Part shown: positions 35,094 to 44,276 of the stretch, one piece after another
Layout of the letters: each line of letters opens with the position of its first letter
Numbering within the stretch: position 1 is the stretch's first letter
NCBI RefSeq assembly: GCF_002077945.1
Contig: NZ_LVYD01000066.1
Coordinates: forward strand, 18,790-82,789
Source: Niastella vici
GTDB taxonomy: Bacteria; Bacteroidota; Bacteroidia; Chitinophagales; Chitinophagaceae
Direction of reading: 5' to 3'
Length of the DNA: 64,000 nt
The notes under the pieces: model-generated
Databases searched by the model: none
What the model saw: the letters and a program-made list of their open reading frames with translations, nothing else
What the model was told of the DNA's origin: nothing
Position numbers and translations under genes: made by a program

Positions 35094-36101
35094 CTACCAT
35101 CGCATGTACATAGATAGGTTACCTACGCTATGACTGTATAAACCTTTTACATATGAATTGCTGTAAGTTTGCGTATACGACATGCCAAAATTTCCATGTG
35201 CAACAACAGCTCCGAATTGCACATTTGTAGCCAGATGCCTGATGTGATCAGCTGGTTCGCCGTCGTTGGTATCTACATTGTCATCGTTTTCATTCCTCCT
35301 TCTTCCCTGCAATAGCGCATTATAGGCTACCAAATTTGCCATCGGTTTAAATACAAAATAATATTGTGTTTTTACCAGTTTTCCATTTCTTTGAAAAGAG
35401 CCGAACTGGTTAAGATAGCCATCGAAATAGGGTGACATTCTTCCGATGCGTATCATCGGGTATATAGTGAATGCGTCCACGAAGGAACCTGCAGCAGCCT
35501 GTGCACCACCATTCACTTCGATAAAGTTGCCTATTGACAGCAATTGTTTTTCTGCACAAAAATTTATGTTCACAAGTGGCATCGTGCGTAACTGATTGTT
35601 CCAACCCATTGGCTTTTGATAATTTATCATAGAATGAAAACCCTTTTGTACAGGTTCTGCCAACGATGCGGGGCCCCGCACCCCGGCAACTACTTCCGTT
35701 TGGAAATTGTACTTCCTTTCGGGGTTAAAGGAGTGCATCGAGTGACTGACCAGCAGCGCCCCTGCATATCGATAATCATGTGGCTGATATTGAGTAGTAC
35801 TGATGTTATTCGGCGTCGCCATGATCTGCATAAGGCTCCAGCCATACATATTTTTGCTGCTGTCGCCTGCATGGGGCATCAGTCTTTCAAGGAAGAAACG
35901 CGGCTTGTTTTTCTTTACATAAAAAAAATCGATCCTGGTCCCGTCGCTGTAAGCCTTATCTGTGCCATTCCCTTTAATGTTGAAGAAATCATCATCTTCG
36001 TAGATCCTGAACATCCTCGTAGGTCCTTTGGTTTGCGCAAACCCTGTGTTTGTTGATAATATAAAGAGTAAAACAAAAAATATCAGGTAAACCTGTTTCA
36101 T
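35094..36101 (-). CDS. LpxR-family lipid A deacylase (DUF2219), outer membrane
   Basis: A 335-residue outer-membrane beta-barrel with a signal peptide (about 1-22, ending GFAQ). Family motifs are visible: RIYEDDDFF near the mature N-terminus, KAYSDGTRIDFFY, DYRYAGAL, then GVRGPASLAEPVQKGFH and PMGWNNQL. LpxR enzymes remove a 3'-acyloxyacyl chain from lipid A. In the usual motif the N-terminal segment has an Asn-Asp pair, whereas here the Asn position reads Asp (EDDD). Activity or specificity may therefore differ. Upstream lie a leader hairpin and one copy of the 28-bp regulatory motif, at about 138 bp from the start codon. Confidence 0.85.
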   Translation of the reverse strand: MKQVYLIFFVLLFILSTNTGFAQTKGPTRMFRIYEDDDFFNIKGNGTDKAYSDGTRIDFFYVKKNKPRFFLERLMPHAGDSSKNMYGWSLMQIMATPNNISTTQYQPHDYRYAGALLVSHSMHSFNPERKYNFQTEVVAGVRGPASLAEPVQKGFHSMINYQKPMGWNNQLRTMPLVNINFCAEKQLLSIGNFIEVNGGAQAAAGSFVDAFTIYPMIRIGRMSPYFDGYLNQFGSFQRNGKLVKTQYYFVFKPMANLVAYNALLQGRRRNENDDNVDTNDGEPADHIRHLATNVQFGAVVAHGNFGMSYTQTYSNSYVKGLYSHSVGNLSMYMRW

Positions 36102-36150
36102 AAAAAAATATTTATTGTGCTAATAAGGGCATTGAACATTCAGAATGAAA

Positions 36151-36171
36151 GGGAGAGATTGGATCTCTCCC
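36151..36171 (-). promoter_or_regulatory. Leader hairpin of the LpxR-family gene
   Basis: A perfect 9-bp stem GGGAGAGAT/ATCTCTCCC with a 3-nt loop lies 50 nt before the start codon. It is downstream of the predicted promoter, so it would be in the 5' leader. It may stabilise the mRNA or attenuate it. No long T run follows. Confidence 0.5.
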
Positions 36172-36238
36172 TGCATAAAACGAACAAAACTCAACTAAGA
36201 AACTGAAGTGTAAAATTGAAGTAAAGCGAAGAATATAC

Positions 36239-36266
36239 AAATGTTCAAACGTGGGCAGAATATGTC
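36239..36266 (-). promoter_or_regulatory. 28-bp AraC-type site E with promoter (LpxR-family gene)
   Basis: On the minus strand GACATATTCT begins the site and GAACATTT ends it. It matches site B at 24 of 28 positions. At offset 23-28 after it lies ATTTTA, a weak match to the ACTTTG seen at the other sites. The start codon is about 138 bp away. Confidence 0.65.
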
Positions 36267-36354
36267 AGAATGTGTTAGAAACCCAGGATGTATTGGAAGT
36301 AGCTGCTGTAGATTTCACTTGTTCATTCGTATGTCAATTGAAGAACGACTTTTA

Positions 36355-36410
36355 GACATATAATGTAGACCTCCAAACATTCCTTTTTCTGTTTAAGGGA
36401 TGAAACTTTG
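36355..36410 (+). promoter_or_regulatory. 28-bp AraC-type site A plus -7 element (gene at 36431)
   Basis: GACATATAAT begins the site (36355) and AAACATTC ends it (36382). ACTTTG follows at 36405-36410, 23 nt after the end of the site and 20 nt before the start codon. Site A matches site C at 23 of 28 positions with identical spacing to ACTTTG. Confidence 0.75.
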
Positions 36411-36430
36411 CTGTTTCAAAAAAAGAATTC

Positions 36431-36688
36431 ATGAAAATGTATATCGTACAGGAGATTGAAGAATATAAAGTTTTCAAAGTGCCTGATAATTTGATTGAAG
36501 AATTTGAGACAGCAAAAAAAGATTGTATTGTAGCCCATGGGAAAAATATTCATGAAGTACTCACAACATTTGATATAATGCCAAAGCAGAATGGATTGGA
36601 ATTTGATGCAAAGCTCGTGAAGTATAAATCTATTCAGATCAATACTATAGAACCCAACATGGCGACTGATTATTTGAAACAGAAATGA
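36431..36688 (+). CDS. Hypothetical protein, 85 residues, under the 28-bp motif
   Basis: A soluble alpha/beta protein (MYIVQEIEEYKVFKVPDN; CIVAHGKNIHEVLTTFDIM) with no signal peptide or recognised family. Its promoter carries site A of the motif shared with the LpxR-family gene (divergent), the SDR-RND operon, an outer-membrane remnant and a TetR gene. It is therefore probably co-regulated with envelope and efflux functions. It lies 92 bp before the AraC regulator gene and may be co-transcribed with it. Confidence 0.6.
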   Translation: MKMYIVQEIEEYKVFKVPDNLIEEFETAKKDCIVAHGKNIHEVLTTFDIMPKQNGLEFDAKLVKYKSIQINTIEPNMATDYLKQK

Positions 36689-36780
36689 CGGATGGTATAT
36701 TGGTGATCATGATCAGGAAAAAACATAAATTTGAAATTATAAAGTAACAAGATCTCTGGATTGTTTTCTTTGACACTGAT

Positions 36781-37686
36781 ATGAAACCCAAAGCAATTAC
36801 AGTTCCTCAGCATTCATTTGCAGATGTCCTGTCTGTAATAGGCCGGCAAACGGATACTGCCGGACTGTATATTATAAAAGAAGCAGGTGATGAAAGCAAC
36901 CCGGGTAATTTTATTCAGTATCCCTTTCGCTCAGACCATTTTATTGTTTTATTGCAACTGGAAGGAAGCGGCCATAGCAAGATCAATTTTAAAGACTATC
37001 CCACCCACAAAGGCCAGGTATTGACTATTCCGCCCAATGCCATTCGTCATTTTTCCATACAGCCGCCCGAATGCCGCTTTGCCGCCCTGGTATTTACCAG
37101 CGGTTTCCTGTCACAAAGCGGCCTGAACATGAAGCATACTGATCTGTTCGATCTTCTGTCTGCTACCAATTCCTACCGGCTTGATCCTGAACCCCAGGAA
37201 TTTGAGCGGTTGCGAAATCTGCTTCATGTGCTACATGAAAAATATACTTCAACTTACTGCACCTCCCTCGATCAACAGGTGATAGACCATCTCTTTCAAG
37301 CGTTTTTATATGAGCTGAGCGCTGTTTACCAGCGGTGCAACAGCCACAAAAAAGTGGAATACACCAGGAAGGAAGACATTAGTATGCGCTTTGTAAAATT
37401 GCTTGCTGAATCGTTCAGGCAGGAACGCAGCGTAATGTTCTATGCAGAACAATTACATGTAACGCCCCGCTACCTCTCCCAAACAGTAAAAGAGATCACC
37501 GGCAAACCGGCCGGGGAGCTGATAGACGAAATGGTGATCATGGAAGCCAGGGCATTATTGAACGATGTTTCCTTCACCATAGCCCAGGTGGCGGAAAGCC
37601 TGTACTTCAGCGACCAATTCTTCTTCAGTAAGTATTTTAAACGACATGCAGGAGTTTCACCTTCCGAATACCGAAGATTATCGTGA
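36781..37686 (+). CDS. AraC-family transcriptional regulator
   Basis: A 301-residue regulator. The N-terminal half (about 1-190) is a cupin-like effector domain (HFIVLLQLEGSG, KGQVLTIPPNAIRHF). The C-terminal 100 residues carry both helix-turn-helix units: FYAEQLHVTPRYLSQTVKEI and FTIAQVAESLYFSDQFFFSKYFKR, ending in GVSPSEYRRL. It lies directly upstream of the SDR-RND operon, whose promoter holds a 28-bp site with two direct ACAT half-sites 21 bp apart, the arrangement AraC proteins bind. It is therefore the best candidate for recognising the five sites in this region (inference). Confidence 0.92.
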   Translation: MKPKAITVPQHSFADVLSVIGRQTDTAGLYIIKEAGDESNPGNFIQYPFRSDHFIVLLQLEGSGHSKINFKDYPTHKGQVLTIPPNAIRHFSIQPPECRFAALVFTSGFLSQSGLNMKHTDLFDLLSATNSYRLDPEPQEFERLRNLLHVLHEKYTSTYCTSLDQQVIDHLFQAFLYELSAVYQRCNSHKKVEYTRKEDISMRFVKLLAESFRQERSVMFYAEQLHVTPRYLSQTVKEITGKPAGELIDEMVIMEARALLNDVSFTIAQVAESLYFSDQFFFSKYFKRHAGVSPSEYRRLS

Positions 37687-37749
37687 TACGTAAACGCATA
37701 ATCGTAAATTCAATACTAGATATTCCCCTCTCTCGATCAAGTTAATTTA

Positions 37750-37805
37750 GACATATACTCCCCACGTTCCAACATTTTCCAGCCCATTTCTTACCTGCAA
37801 CTTTG
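37750..37805 (+). promoter_or_regulatory. 28-bp AraC-type site B plus -7 element (SDR-RND operon)
   Basis: GACATATACT begins the site (37750) and CAACATTT ends it (37777). ACTTTG follows at 37800-37805, again 23 nt after the site end and 17 nt before the start codon of the SDR gene. It lies 63 bp after the AraC gene. Confidence 0.8.
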
Positions 37806-37822
37806 TAATATAATTATTACAT

Positions 37823-38575
37823 ATGGTAAGGAACAAAAAGAAAGGACAAAATAATGTAGCCATAATAGGCATCGGTGAAACCAGTATGAGTTATGGTATT
37901 GTGGCCCGCCTGTTACAACAGGATGCCACAGTTATTGTGCCGGTGCAAAGTTCACGTCAGCTGAACATCCTGGAACGTTACCTGAAAAGCTCCCATAAGG
38001 GCAGGCTGGTAACTGTGCTTACCGATTTACCGGATCATGATAAAGCAGGTGCTTTGGCAGATATGGTGCTCGAAGAATATGGTCCCATCGATATAGTAGT
38101 ATCCCCATTCAATTACCTGACGGTGAATGCCGGTTTTTCAAATATCAGCATTATCCAGTGGCAGCGGGCGGTGGAAGAAAACCTCGCGGTGTACTTCATT
38201 TTCTGCCGTGTTGCTATCGATACAATGAAAAAAAGCGGGCATGGCCTGTTTGTAGCCATCGTCAATACGGAAGGTCTTGGCAGTAATTCAGACAACCAGA
38301 TGACCGAGATGCTGGTGGCCGGGCAAATGAAGATGGCCCGCAGCTTTTTTGAAGAAGTAAAAAATACGGGGGTAAAATTTTATCATTTATTTATTAATAA
38401 CCTGAATGTAGATCCAAAAGACCAGGAACCAGGCAGTAAAGCCATTACACCGGAGATGATTGCGCAGTACATTCTCCGTATTCATAACGAAGAGGAAGAA
38501 CCGGTTACCAGCCCCTTTCTATTTCTCATGGGCAAACCTGATCCATACCTGGATCAGTTTTTCAAAAATAATTAA
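37823..38575 (+). CDS. Degenerate short-chain dehydrogenase-like protein
   Basis: A 250-residue Rossmann-fold protein of the SDR superfamily. The N-terminal strand and glycine turn are present but altered (VAIIGIGETSMSYGIV in place of TGxxxGxG). PIDIVVSPFN occupies the NNAG region. The YxxxK catalytic pair is not intact: in the expected helix the Lys is kept (GQMKMARSFF) but the Tyr position is Ala. It may therefore bind a nucleotide without classical oxidoreductase chemistry. It is the first gene after AraC site B, 82 bp before the RND adaptor, and probably co-transcribed. The role in the operon is unknown. Confidence 0.75.
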   Translation: MVRNKKKGQNNVAIIGIGETSMSYGIVARLLQQDATVIVPVQSSRQLNILERYLKSSHKGRLVTVLTDLPDHDKAGALADMVLEEYGPIDIVVSPFNYLTVNAGFSNISIIQWQRAVEENLAVYFIFCRVAIDTMKKSGHGLFVAIVNTEGLGSNSDNQMTEMLVAGQMKMARSFFEEVKNTGVKFYHLFINNLNVDPKDQEPGSKAITPEMIAQYILRIHNEEEEPVTSPFLFLMGKPDPYLDQFFKNN

Positions 38576-38657
38576 ACCAACGCGACTCCCCGTTGCCCCT
38601 GACACTTCACGTCTATGACAATTTTTTATCTCACAAAATAAATTAAACCAATCAATC

Positions 38658-39686
38658 ATGAATTTACTTAACAAAACACTGATCGCTTTGACCTTACCAG
38701 TATGGGCTTCCTGCGGTCATCAGAAAATAGAAGCCATCAAATCGGAACCGGTCACAAAAGTGACCGTGCAGGAAATTAATGCCGAGGACCGCCCGGAAGT
38801 ATTACATTATTCCGGCACTATTGAAGCCGATAATACCCAGTCGCTCACTTTTTCCGTGATGGGAAGGGTAACAGGGGTATATGTTCTGGAAGGTCAACAG
38901 GTGCACCAGGGACAACTGCTGGCAACTATTGAAACGCAGGATTATGCAAACGCCCTGCAAATTGCAAAAGCTGCCGAAGATCAGGCAACTGATAATTTCA
39001 CCAGGTTACAGGTGCTGTATGCCAAGGGAAGCTTGCCCGAAAGGGATTATATAGCGGCCAGGTCAGCCCTCTTGCAGGCGCAAGCCAATACTAATGTCGC
39101 CGGTAAAAAGCTGGCCGATACAAAACTCTATGCGCCCTTTTCCGGCATTATTTCAGCCAAGCTCATCGATAAAGGGGCCACTGTGGCGCCCGGCATACCT
39201 GCTTTCACTATCTTAAAAACCGATCAGGTATATGCGAAAGCTCCCATAACAGAAAGCGATATCAGCAAACTCACTATTGGTAAAGAGGTAATGGTGATCA
39301 TTCCGGTGCTGAATGACAGTGTCAAAGGCAAAGTCACCATCATCAATCCACAGGCCGATAATACGTCCAGGACCTATAATGTAAAAGTAAGACTGAACAA
39401 TGGCAGCAAAAAACTAATGCCGGGCATGATTACCGAGATGCTTGTATACACCGGCAGCAAACAGCAGGATATTGTAATACCTGCCGCTTCTATAGTTCGG
39501 GATGCCGATAACCTTACTTATGTATATGTAGCCACCCCCCAGCATAAGGCCATTCGCCGGCGTATTACGCCGTCCAGCGTTACAGCCGATAACGAAGTGG
39601 TTGTACAGGCAGGGTTGCAGCAGGGCGACAAGCTCATTGTTGATGGTCAAACCCGCCTTGAAGACGGCAGCAGCATTCAATTCTAA
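38658..39686 (+). CDS. RND efflux periplasmic adaptor lipoprotein (MFP family)
   Basis: A 342-residue membrane-fusion protein. A lipoprotein signal ends at Cys19 (PVWASC). The biotinyl-lipoyl half-motifs (GRVTGVYVLEGQQVHQGQ and LYAPFSGIISAKLIDKGATV) flank a short helical hairpin (about 90-150). A beta-barrel (PALPAFTIL, VMVIIPVLND) and a membrane-proximal domain follow. It links the inner-membrane pump to the outer-membrane channel encoded next. It sits 53 bp before the pump gene. Confidence 0.92.
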   Translation: MNLLNKTLIALTLPVWASCGHQKIEAIKSEPVTKVTVQEINAEDRPEVLHYSGTIEADNTQSLTFSVMGRVTGVYVLEGQQVHQGQLLATIETQDYANALQIAKAAEDQATDNFTRLQVLYAKGSLPERDYIAARSALLQAQANTNVAGKKLADTKLYAPFSGIISAKLIDKGATVAPGIPAFTILKTDQVYAKAPITESDISKLTIGKEVMVIIPVLNDSVKGKVTIINPQADNTSRTYNVKVRLNNGSKKLMPGMITEMLVYTGSKQQDIVIPAASIVRDADNLTYVYVATPQHKAIRRRITPSSVTADNEVVVQAGLQQGDKLIVDGQTRLEDGSSIQF

Positions 39687-39739
39687 ATTGTCAGGCTGAG
39701 CTATAGTCATTTTTGAAAATATTAAATCGTTCAAATAAA

Positions 39740-42700
39740 ATGAAGAAGTTGCTAAAAATGCATTACCTGGAAGCTGCTATGAAGCATAAGCAGGTTGTTA
39801 TTGTGGTAACGGTCATGTTACTGGCGCTGGGTACCTGGTCGCTGATGAACATGCCCCGCAGCGAAAATCCCAATATAGATATGCCTACCGCCATGGTATA
39901 CGCTTTTTATCCCGGGGCCGATGAAAAACAGGTAGAACAGGAAGTAACCAAAAAAATAGAGCAATACCTCTTTACTTTCGAAGAAGTAAAAAAGCATAAA
40001 ACAAGGTCCGAGACCAGGGAAGGACAAACCTTTATCACCGTGGAAATGTATACCTCGGTGAAGGACCGCAAAAAATTCTGGCATACCCTGCAACTCGATA
40101 TGGATGCCAAATTGCGGCCCCAGCTTCCATCTGGTGTAATCGGACCTTTCGTCAACAGCAGCTTCAGCGATGTAACAGCCATGATCGTTGGGGTGTCGTC
40201 GCCCATACGGAGCTATGCTGAAATTGAAAAATACCTCGATAAACTGGAAGATGGTATCAAAACCATTCCGGTGGTTTCAAAGATCAACCGCACAGGCGTG
40301 CAAAAGCAACAGTTGTATATCAACGTAAGCGACGAGAAGGTGCGGCAATATGGCTTTGATATGGCCATGCTGATAGGTGTATTGCAGCAACAGAACGTTA
40401 CGAATTATTCCGGCGAGCTGAACATGGCATCGAACCACATTGTTCCCATTTATACCAACAGCCGCTATAAAACGGAAAATGATGTGGCCAATCAGATCGT
40501 TTATACAAAACCAGACGGTACAGTGGTGCGCCTGAAAGATGTGGCTACCCTCGAACGCCGCTTTGAAGAAAAATCATCCTATGTACGCCTGGGTGATAAT
40601 GACAAAACCGCGGTGTTATCCGTCAACATGCAACCCGGTAATAACATTGTTGATTTCGGCAAGAAAGTAGAGGCAAAGATCAGTGAAATAGAAAAGGCTT
40701 TTCCGGCTGATGTAAAAATAACCACCATTGTTGATCAGCCTAAAGTAGTGGAAGAAAGCATTAACCATTTCATGGTTGAATTTGGCATGGCCATCGCCTC
40801 TGTGATCATTGTGGTCATGTTGTTATTGCCCATCCGGGTTGCTGCAGTAGCTTCTGTGGCCGCACCGATTTCCATCCTCATCACCTTTGGTGTTATGAAT
40901 TTAGTGGGCCTGGAACTGCACCAGGTAACCCTGGCAGCGCTCATTATTGTACTGGGCATGGTGGTTGACAATGCCATTGTGGTAGTTGACAATTATATTG
41001 AGAAACTAGACGAGGGCATCACGCCCTGGACGGGAGCCTGGCAGGCAGCCAAACAGCTCACCATTCCCATTTTTACTGCTACGCTGGCGATCATCTTTGC
41101 CTTTGCACCGCTGGCCATTTTCATGGATGGCATTCCCAAAGACTTTATGGCATCGCTGCCACCTACCATCGCCATTGCGCTGATCGCTTCTATGCTCGTG
41201 GCGTTGCTATTGACGCCTTATACCTGTTATGTGTTCATTAAAAAAGGATTGAAACACAAGGGCAGCAACAACAAACCCGCGAGAAAAAGCCTGCTCGACT
41301 ACCTGCAACAGGGCTTCGACAGGGCTGTGGAATTTTGCTTTCGCTGGCCTAAATCAACCATTTCGGTTGGTGTAGCTGCCGTGGTATTGGCCATTGTCAT
41401 TGCCGGCAAAGTGGATCCTGAATTTTTCCCTATCAGCGAACGCAACCAGTTCAATATGGAAGTATGGATGCCTTCGGGCTCTTCCCTGCAGCAAACTGAA
41501 TCTACAGTAAAGCGACTGGAAGAACTGTTGAAAAAAGATAAACGGGTAGTGCAGGTCACCAGCTTTATGGGTATGAGCTCGCCGCGTTTCCATACCGCCT
41601 ATGCGCCGGAACCGCCCCGCCGCAGTTATGCACAGGTATTCATTACCACCACCAGTGCTAAAGCTTCAGATGAGATGGTACATGAATACCTTAAAAAACT
41701 GGATGGATTTTTACCTGACGGGAATATAAAATTAAAGCAGTTGAGCTTCCAGGAAGGCGCCCCCATTGCCGTTAGGGTATTTGGCGACAATGTGAGCGAC
41801 CAGAGAAAAGTGGCCGCCCAGGTTAAAAAGATCCTGGAAAATGCCAAAGGCACCAATTGGGTAAGGCTCGATTGTGAGGAGGATTATTTTGGAATACAGC
41901 TAAAGATCAATGCAGATAAAGCCAACCGGCTCGGTATTTCAAACCAGGCCATTACGCAAACTTTAGGCGCCGGCCTCAAGGGATATGCTCTCTCCACATT
42001 ATGGGAAGGAGATAAGCCTGTAGATATTTTCCTGCGATTTGATTCTGCCAGCCGTAAGGATGCGCAGGCCCTCGAAAACCTGCACGTGAGTACCATGTAT
42101 GGCGACAAGGTGCCTTTAAAAGATGTAGCTGAGCTCACGCCCTCCTGGCACACGGGCATGATAGCCCACCGGAACGGGTTGAGAGCTTTATCAGTTTTAT
42201 CAGAAGCGCAGATGGGCGTAAGAGCATCGCGTATCCTGAAAGAAATACAGCCCCAGATCAATCAGTTACAGCTGCCGCCCGGTATCAGCATAGCCTATGG
42301 CGGCGATGCAGAATCCAGCACCGACAACCAGCCTACCATGATGACATCCCTGGCCGTTAGTCTTGTGCTGATCTTCCTGACCCTGATGTTCCAGTTCAAA
42401 AGCCTTGGCAAAACGCTGATCATACTGGCTACATTCCCGCTTAGCCTGTTGGGCGCCTTTATGGGGTTGTACCTCACCGGAAATCCTTTGGGTATGACAG
42501 CCTTTATGGGTATTGTAGCCCTGATCGGAATTGTGGTGCGTAATGGTATCATCCTCGTCGATTACACTGATGAAATGATACGCGATCATGGATTCACATT
42601 GCAGGCAGCTGCGCTGGCTGCAGCCAAACGCAGAATGCGTCCCATCTTTCTAACGTCTTCGGCTGCTGCGGTGGGTGTAGTACCCATGATCCTCGGCAAG

Positions 42701-42886
42701 TCGCCTATGTGGGCGCCCATGGGCAGTGTACTGGCTTTCGGTTTAATTGTTTCTATGGCGCTGACCCTTTTTGTGGTACCGATACTGTATAAACAGTTCA
42801 TTAAACCCGAACCGGCGCTCCCCGAATTGCCCGAGCCGGAGCCTGAGGAAAATGGTAATGTATATTATAAACTATCGCAATCTTAA
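39740..42886 (+). CDS. RND efflux pump inner-membrane subunit (AcrB/HAE-like)
   Basis: A 1048-residue proton-driven exporter with twelve membrane segments and two large periplasmic loops, the normal length for the family. In TM4 the proton-relay region reads GMVVDNAIVVVDN, so the first of the two usual Asp residues is kept and the second is Asn, a common variant. The second half has GIVALIGIVVRNGIILVDY and FLTSSAAAVGVVPMILG. The start at 39740 is preferred over one nine codons upstream because MKKLLKMHYLEAAMKHK leads straight into TM1. Substrates cannot be told from the sequence; with the adaptor and TolC-like genes it forms a complete tripartite pump. Confidence 0.93.
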   Translation: MKKLLKMHYLEAAMKHKQVVIVVTVMLLALGTWSLMNMPRSENPNIDMPTAMVYAFYPGADEKQVEQEVTKKIEQYLFTFEEVKKHKTRSETREGQTFITVEMYTSVKDRKKFWHTLQLDMDAKLRPQLPSGVIGPFVNSSFSDVTAMIVGVSSPIRSYAEIEKYLDKLEDGIKTIPVVSKINRTGVQKQQLYINVSDEKVRQYGFDMAMLIGVLQQQNVTNYSGELNMASNHIVPIYTNSRYKTENDVANQIVYTKPDGTVVRLKDVATLERRFEEKSSYVRLGDNDKTAVLSVNMQPGNNIVDFGKKVEAKISEIEKAFPADVKITTIVDQPKVVEESINHFMVEFGMAIASVIIVVMLLLPIRVAAVASVAAPISILITFGVMNLVGLELHQVTLAALIIVLGMVVDNAIVVVDNYIEKLDEGITPWTGAWQAAKQLTIPIFTATLAIIFAFAPLAIFMDGIPKDFMASLPPTIAIALIASMLVALLLTPYTCYVFIKKGLKHKGSNNKPARKSLLDYLQQGFDRAVEFCFRWPKSTISVGVAAVVLAIVIAGKVDPEFFPISERNQFNMEVWMPSGSSLQQTESTVKRLEELLKKDKRVVQVTSFMGMSSPRFHTAYAPEPPRRSYAQVFITTTSAKASDEMVHEYLKKLDGFLPDGNIKLKQLSFQEGAPIAVRVFGDNVSDQRKVAAQVKKILENAKGTNWVRLDCEEDYFGIQLKINADKANRLGISNQAITQTLGAGLKGYALSTLWEGDKPVDIFLRFDSASRKDAQALENLHVSTMYGDKVPLKDVAELTPSWHTGMIAHRNGLRALSVLSEAQMGVRASRILKEIQPQINQLQLPPGISIAYGGDAESSTDNQPTMMTSLAVSLVLIFLTLMFQFKSLGKTLIILATFPLSLLGAFMGLYLTGNPLGMTAFMGIVALIGIVVRNGIILVDYTDEMIRDHGFTLQAAALAAAKRRMRPIFLTSSAAAVGVVPMILGKSPMWAPMGSVLAFGLIVSMALTLFVVPILYKQFIKPEPALPELPEPEPEENGNVYYKLSQS

Positions 42887-42940
42887 AATAAAAACAGCAA
42901 CAATTGCTGCATTGTCAAATTATTCAATTTTTATAAATCC

Positions 42941-44233
42941 ATGAACTTAATACGATATATAAAGCCATTGCTGGCAATTGCAATCATGTCGTTGCCGCAT
43001 TGGGCTACAGCACAACGGACATTAACAATCGAAGAAGCCAGGCGGCTTGCGGTGGCCAGGAATAATAACCTGAAGGCTGCCCAGCAAAGAATAGAAGCGG
43101 CGAAGGCCCAAAAAGCCGAGGCCAATGCCAAAGACAAGCCGAGACTGGACGGCTCTATCACCGGTTGGTATGTAGGTGATCCGCTGAAAAAACTATTACC
43201 GGAGTATGGCGTTAGCCCCAGTGTAACAGCTTCACAACCTGTTTATGCCGGCGGCAAAATAAGAGCCGGAAAAGAAATGGCGGCAAAAGGGGTTGAAATA
43301 ACCGAAGAACAAAAGGTATTGACAACGGCAGATGTGGTGCTGGCAGCAGAAAGCGCTTACTGGCAGGTGGTTTCGGCCAAAGAAAAAATAAAACTGGCCG
43401 AACAGTTTGCCCGGCAATTAGAAAGTCTGTATACAGACCTCAATAATGCCTATACAGCCGGCCTCACCTATAAGAATGACATATTGCGGGTAAAGGTGCA
43501 GCAGAATGACAATGAGCTCAACCTCACCAGGGCCAATGATGCATTGGTTTTGACTAAACTTAACCTGGCACAGATAACCGGCCTGGGCGACAGCACCGAT
43601 TTCGATATCCCCGATTCAGTTGTTGGGGAGTTCAATAAAGAAACGTTGAGCAGGTCAATAGATGAAATAATTACCAACAGACCGGAAATAAAGATCCTGC
43701 AAAGATCTATTGAAGCGGAAAAGATACGGGAGAAAATACTGAAGGCCGATTTCAAGCCCACCATCGGATTGAGTGCAACCGGCCTCGGCGGCTTCGGCAA
43801 ACAGGGCATCAACTTCTCCAAACCTACCAGTAATGGCTTTACTTCTTACTATGGTATGGTGCAGTTAAGTATTCCCATCTTCGATTGGGGCCAGCGTAAA
43901 CAAAAAGTGAAGCAACAGCAATATGCCATTGCGGCGCAGCAATACCAGCTGCAGGAAACAAAAGAAAAGATCTCACTGGAAGTGCAGCAGGCTTATTTGC
44001 AGCTGAATGAATCGGCAAAACGGGTTGAGTTATCCGGCGCATCCCTGGAACAGGCAGACGAGAACCTGAGATTGAGCAATGACCGTTTGAAGGTAGGAAC
44101 TATAACAGGACAGGATGTACTGGAAGCTCAAACCATCTGGCAACAGGCTTTCAGCAATATCATCGAAGCCAAAGCTGCTTACCGCACCAATGAAGCAAAG
44201 CTGTACAAGGCATTAGGTATAACAAGGTTGTAA
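42941..44233 (+). CDS. TolC-family outer-membrane channel
   Basis: A 430-residue outer-membrane efflux protein with a signal peptide (about 1-24, ending ATAQ). Two long helical repeats follow (LTIEEARRLAVARNNNLKAA; AAESAYWQVVSAKEKIKLAE; VQQAYLQLNESAKRVELSG), with strand-forming segments QPVYAGGKIRAG and LSIPIFDWGQRKQKV. It is the outer-membrane partner of the RND pump, 54 bp downstream of it. Confidence 0.92.
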   Translation: MNLIRYIKPLLAIAIMSLPHWATAQRTLTIEEARRLAVARNNNLKAAQQRIEAAKAQKAEANAKDKPRLDGSITGWYVGDPLKKLLPEYGVSPSVTASQPVYAGGKIRAGKEMAAKGVEITEEQKVLTTADVVLAAESAYWQVVSAKEKIKLAEQFARQLESLYTDLNNAYTAGLTYKNDILRVKVQQNDNELNLTRANDALVLTKLNLAQITGLGDSTDFDIPDSVVGEFNKETLSRSIDEIITNRPEIKILQRSIEAEKIREKILKADFKPTIGLSATGLGGFGKQGINFSKPTSNGFTSYYGMVQLSIPIFDWGQRKQKVKQQQYAIAAQQYQLQETKEKISLEVQQAYLQLNESAKRVELSGASLEQADENLRLSNDRLKVGTITGQDVLEAQTIWQQAFSNIIEAKAAYRTNEAKLYKALGITRL

Positions 44234-44276
44234 AATTCCGGATGGATATAGTTTGATTAAATCAGAAAGGAAAATT

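Noticed and set aside
35616..36056. 146-codon open frame opposite the LpxR-family gene
   Set aside because: It is fully antisense to a gene with a signal peptide and family motifs, and shows no motif itself.
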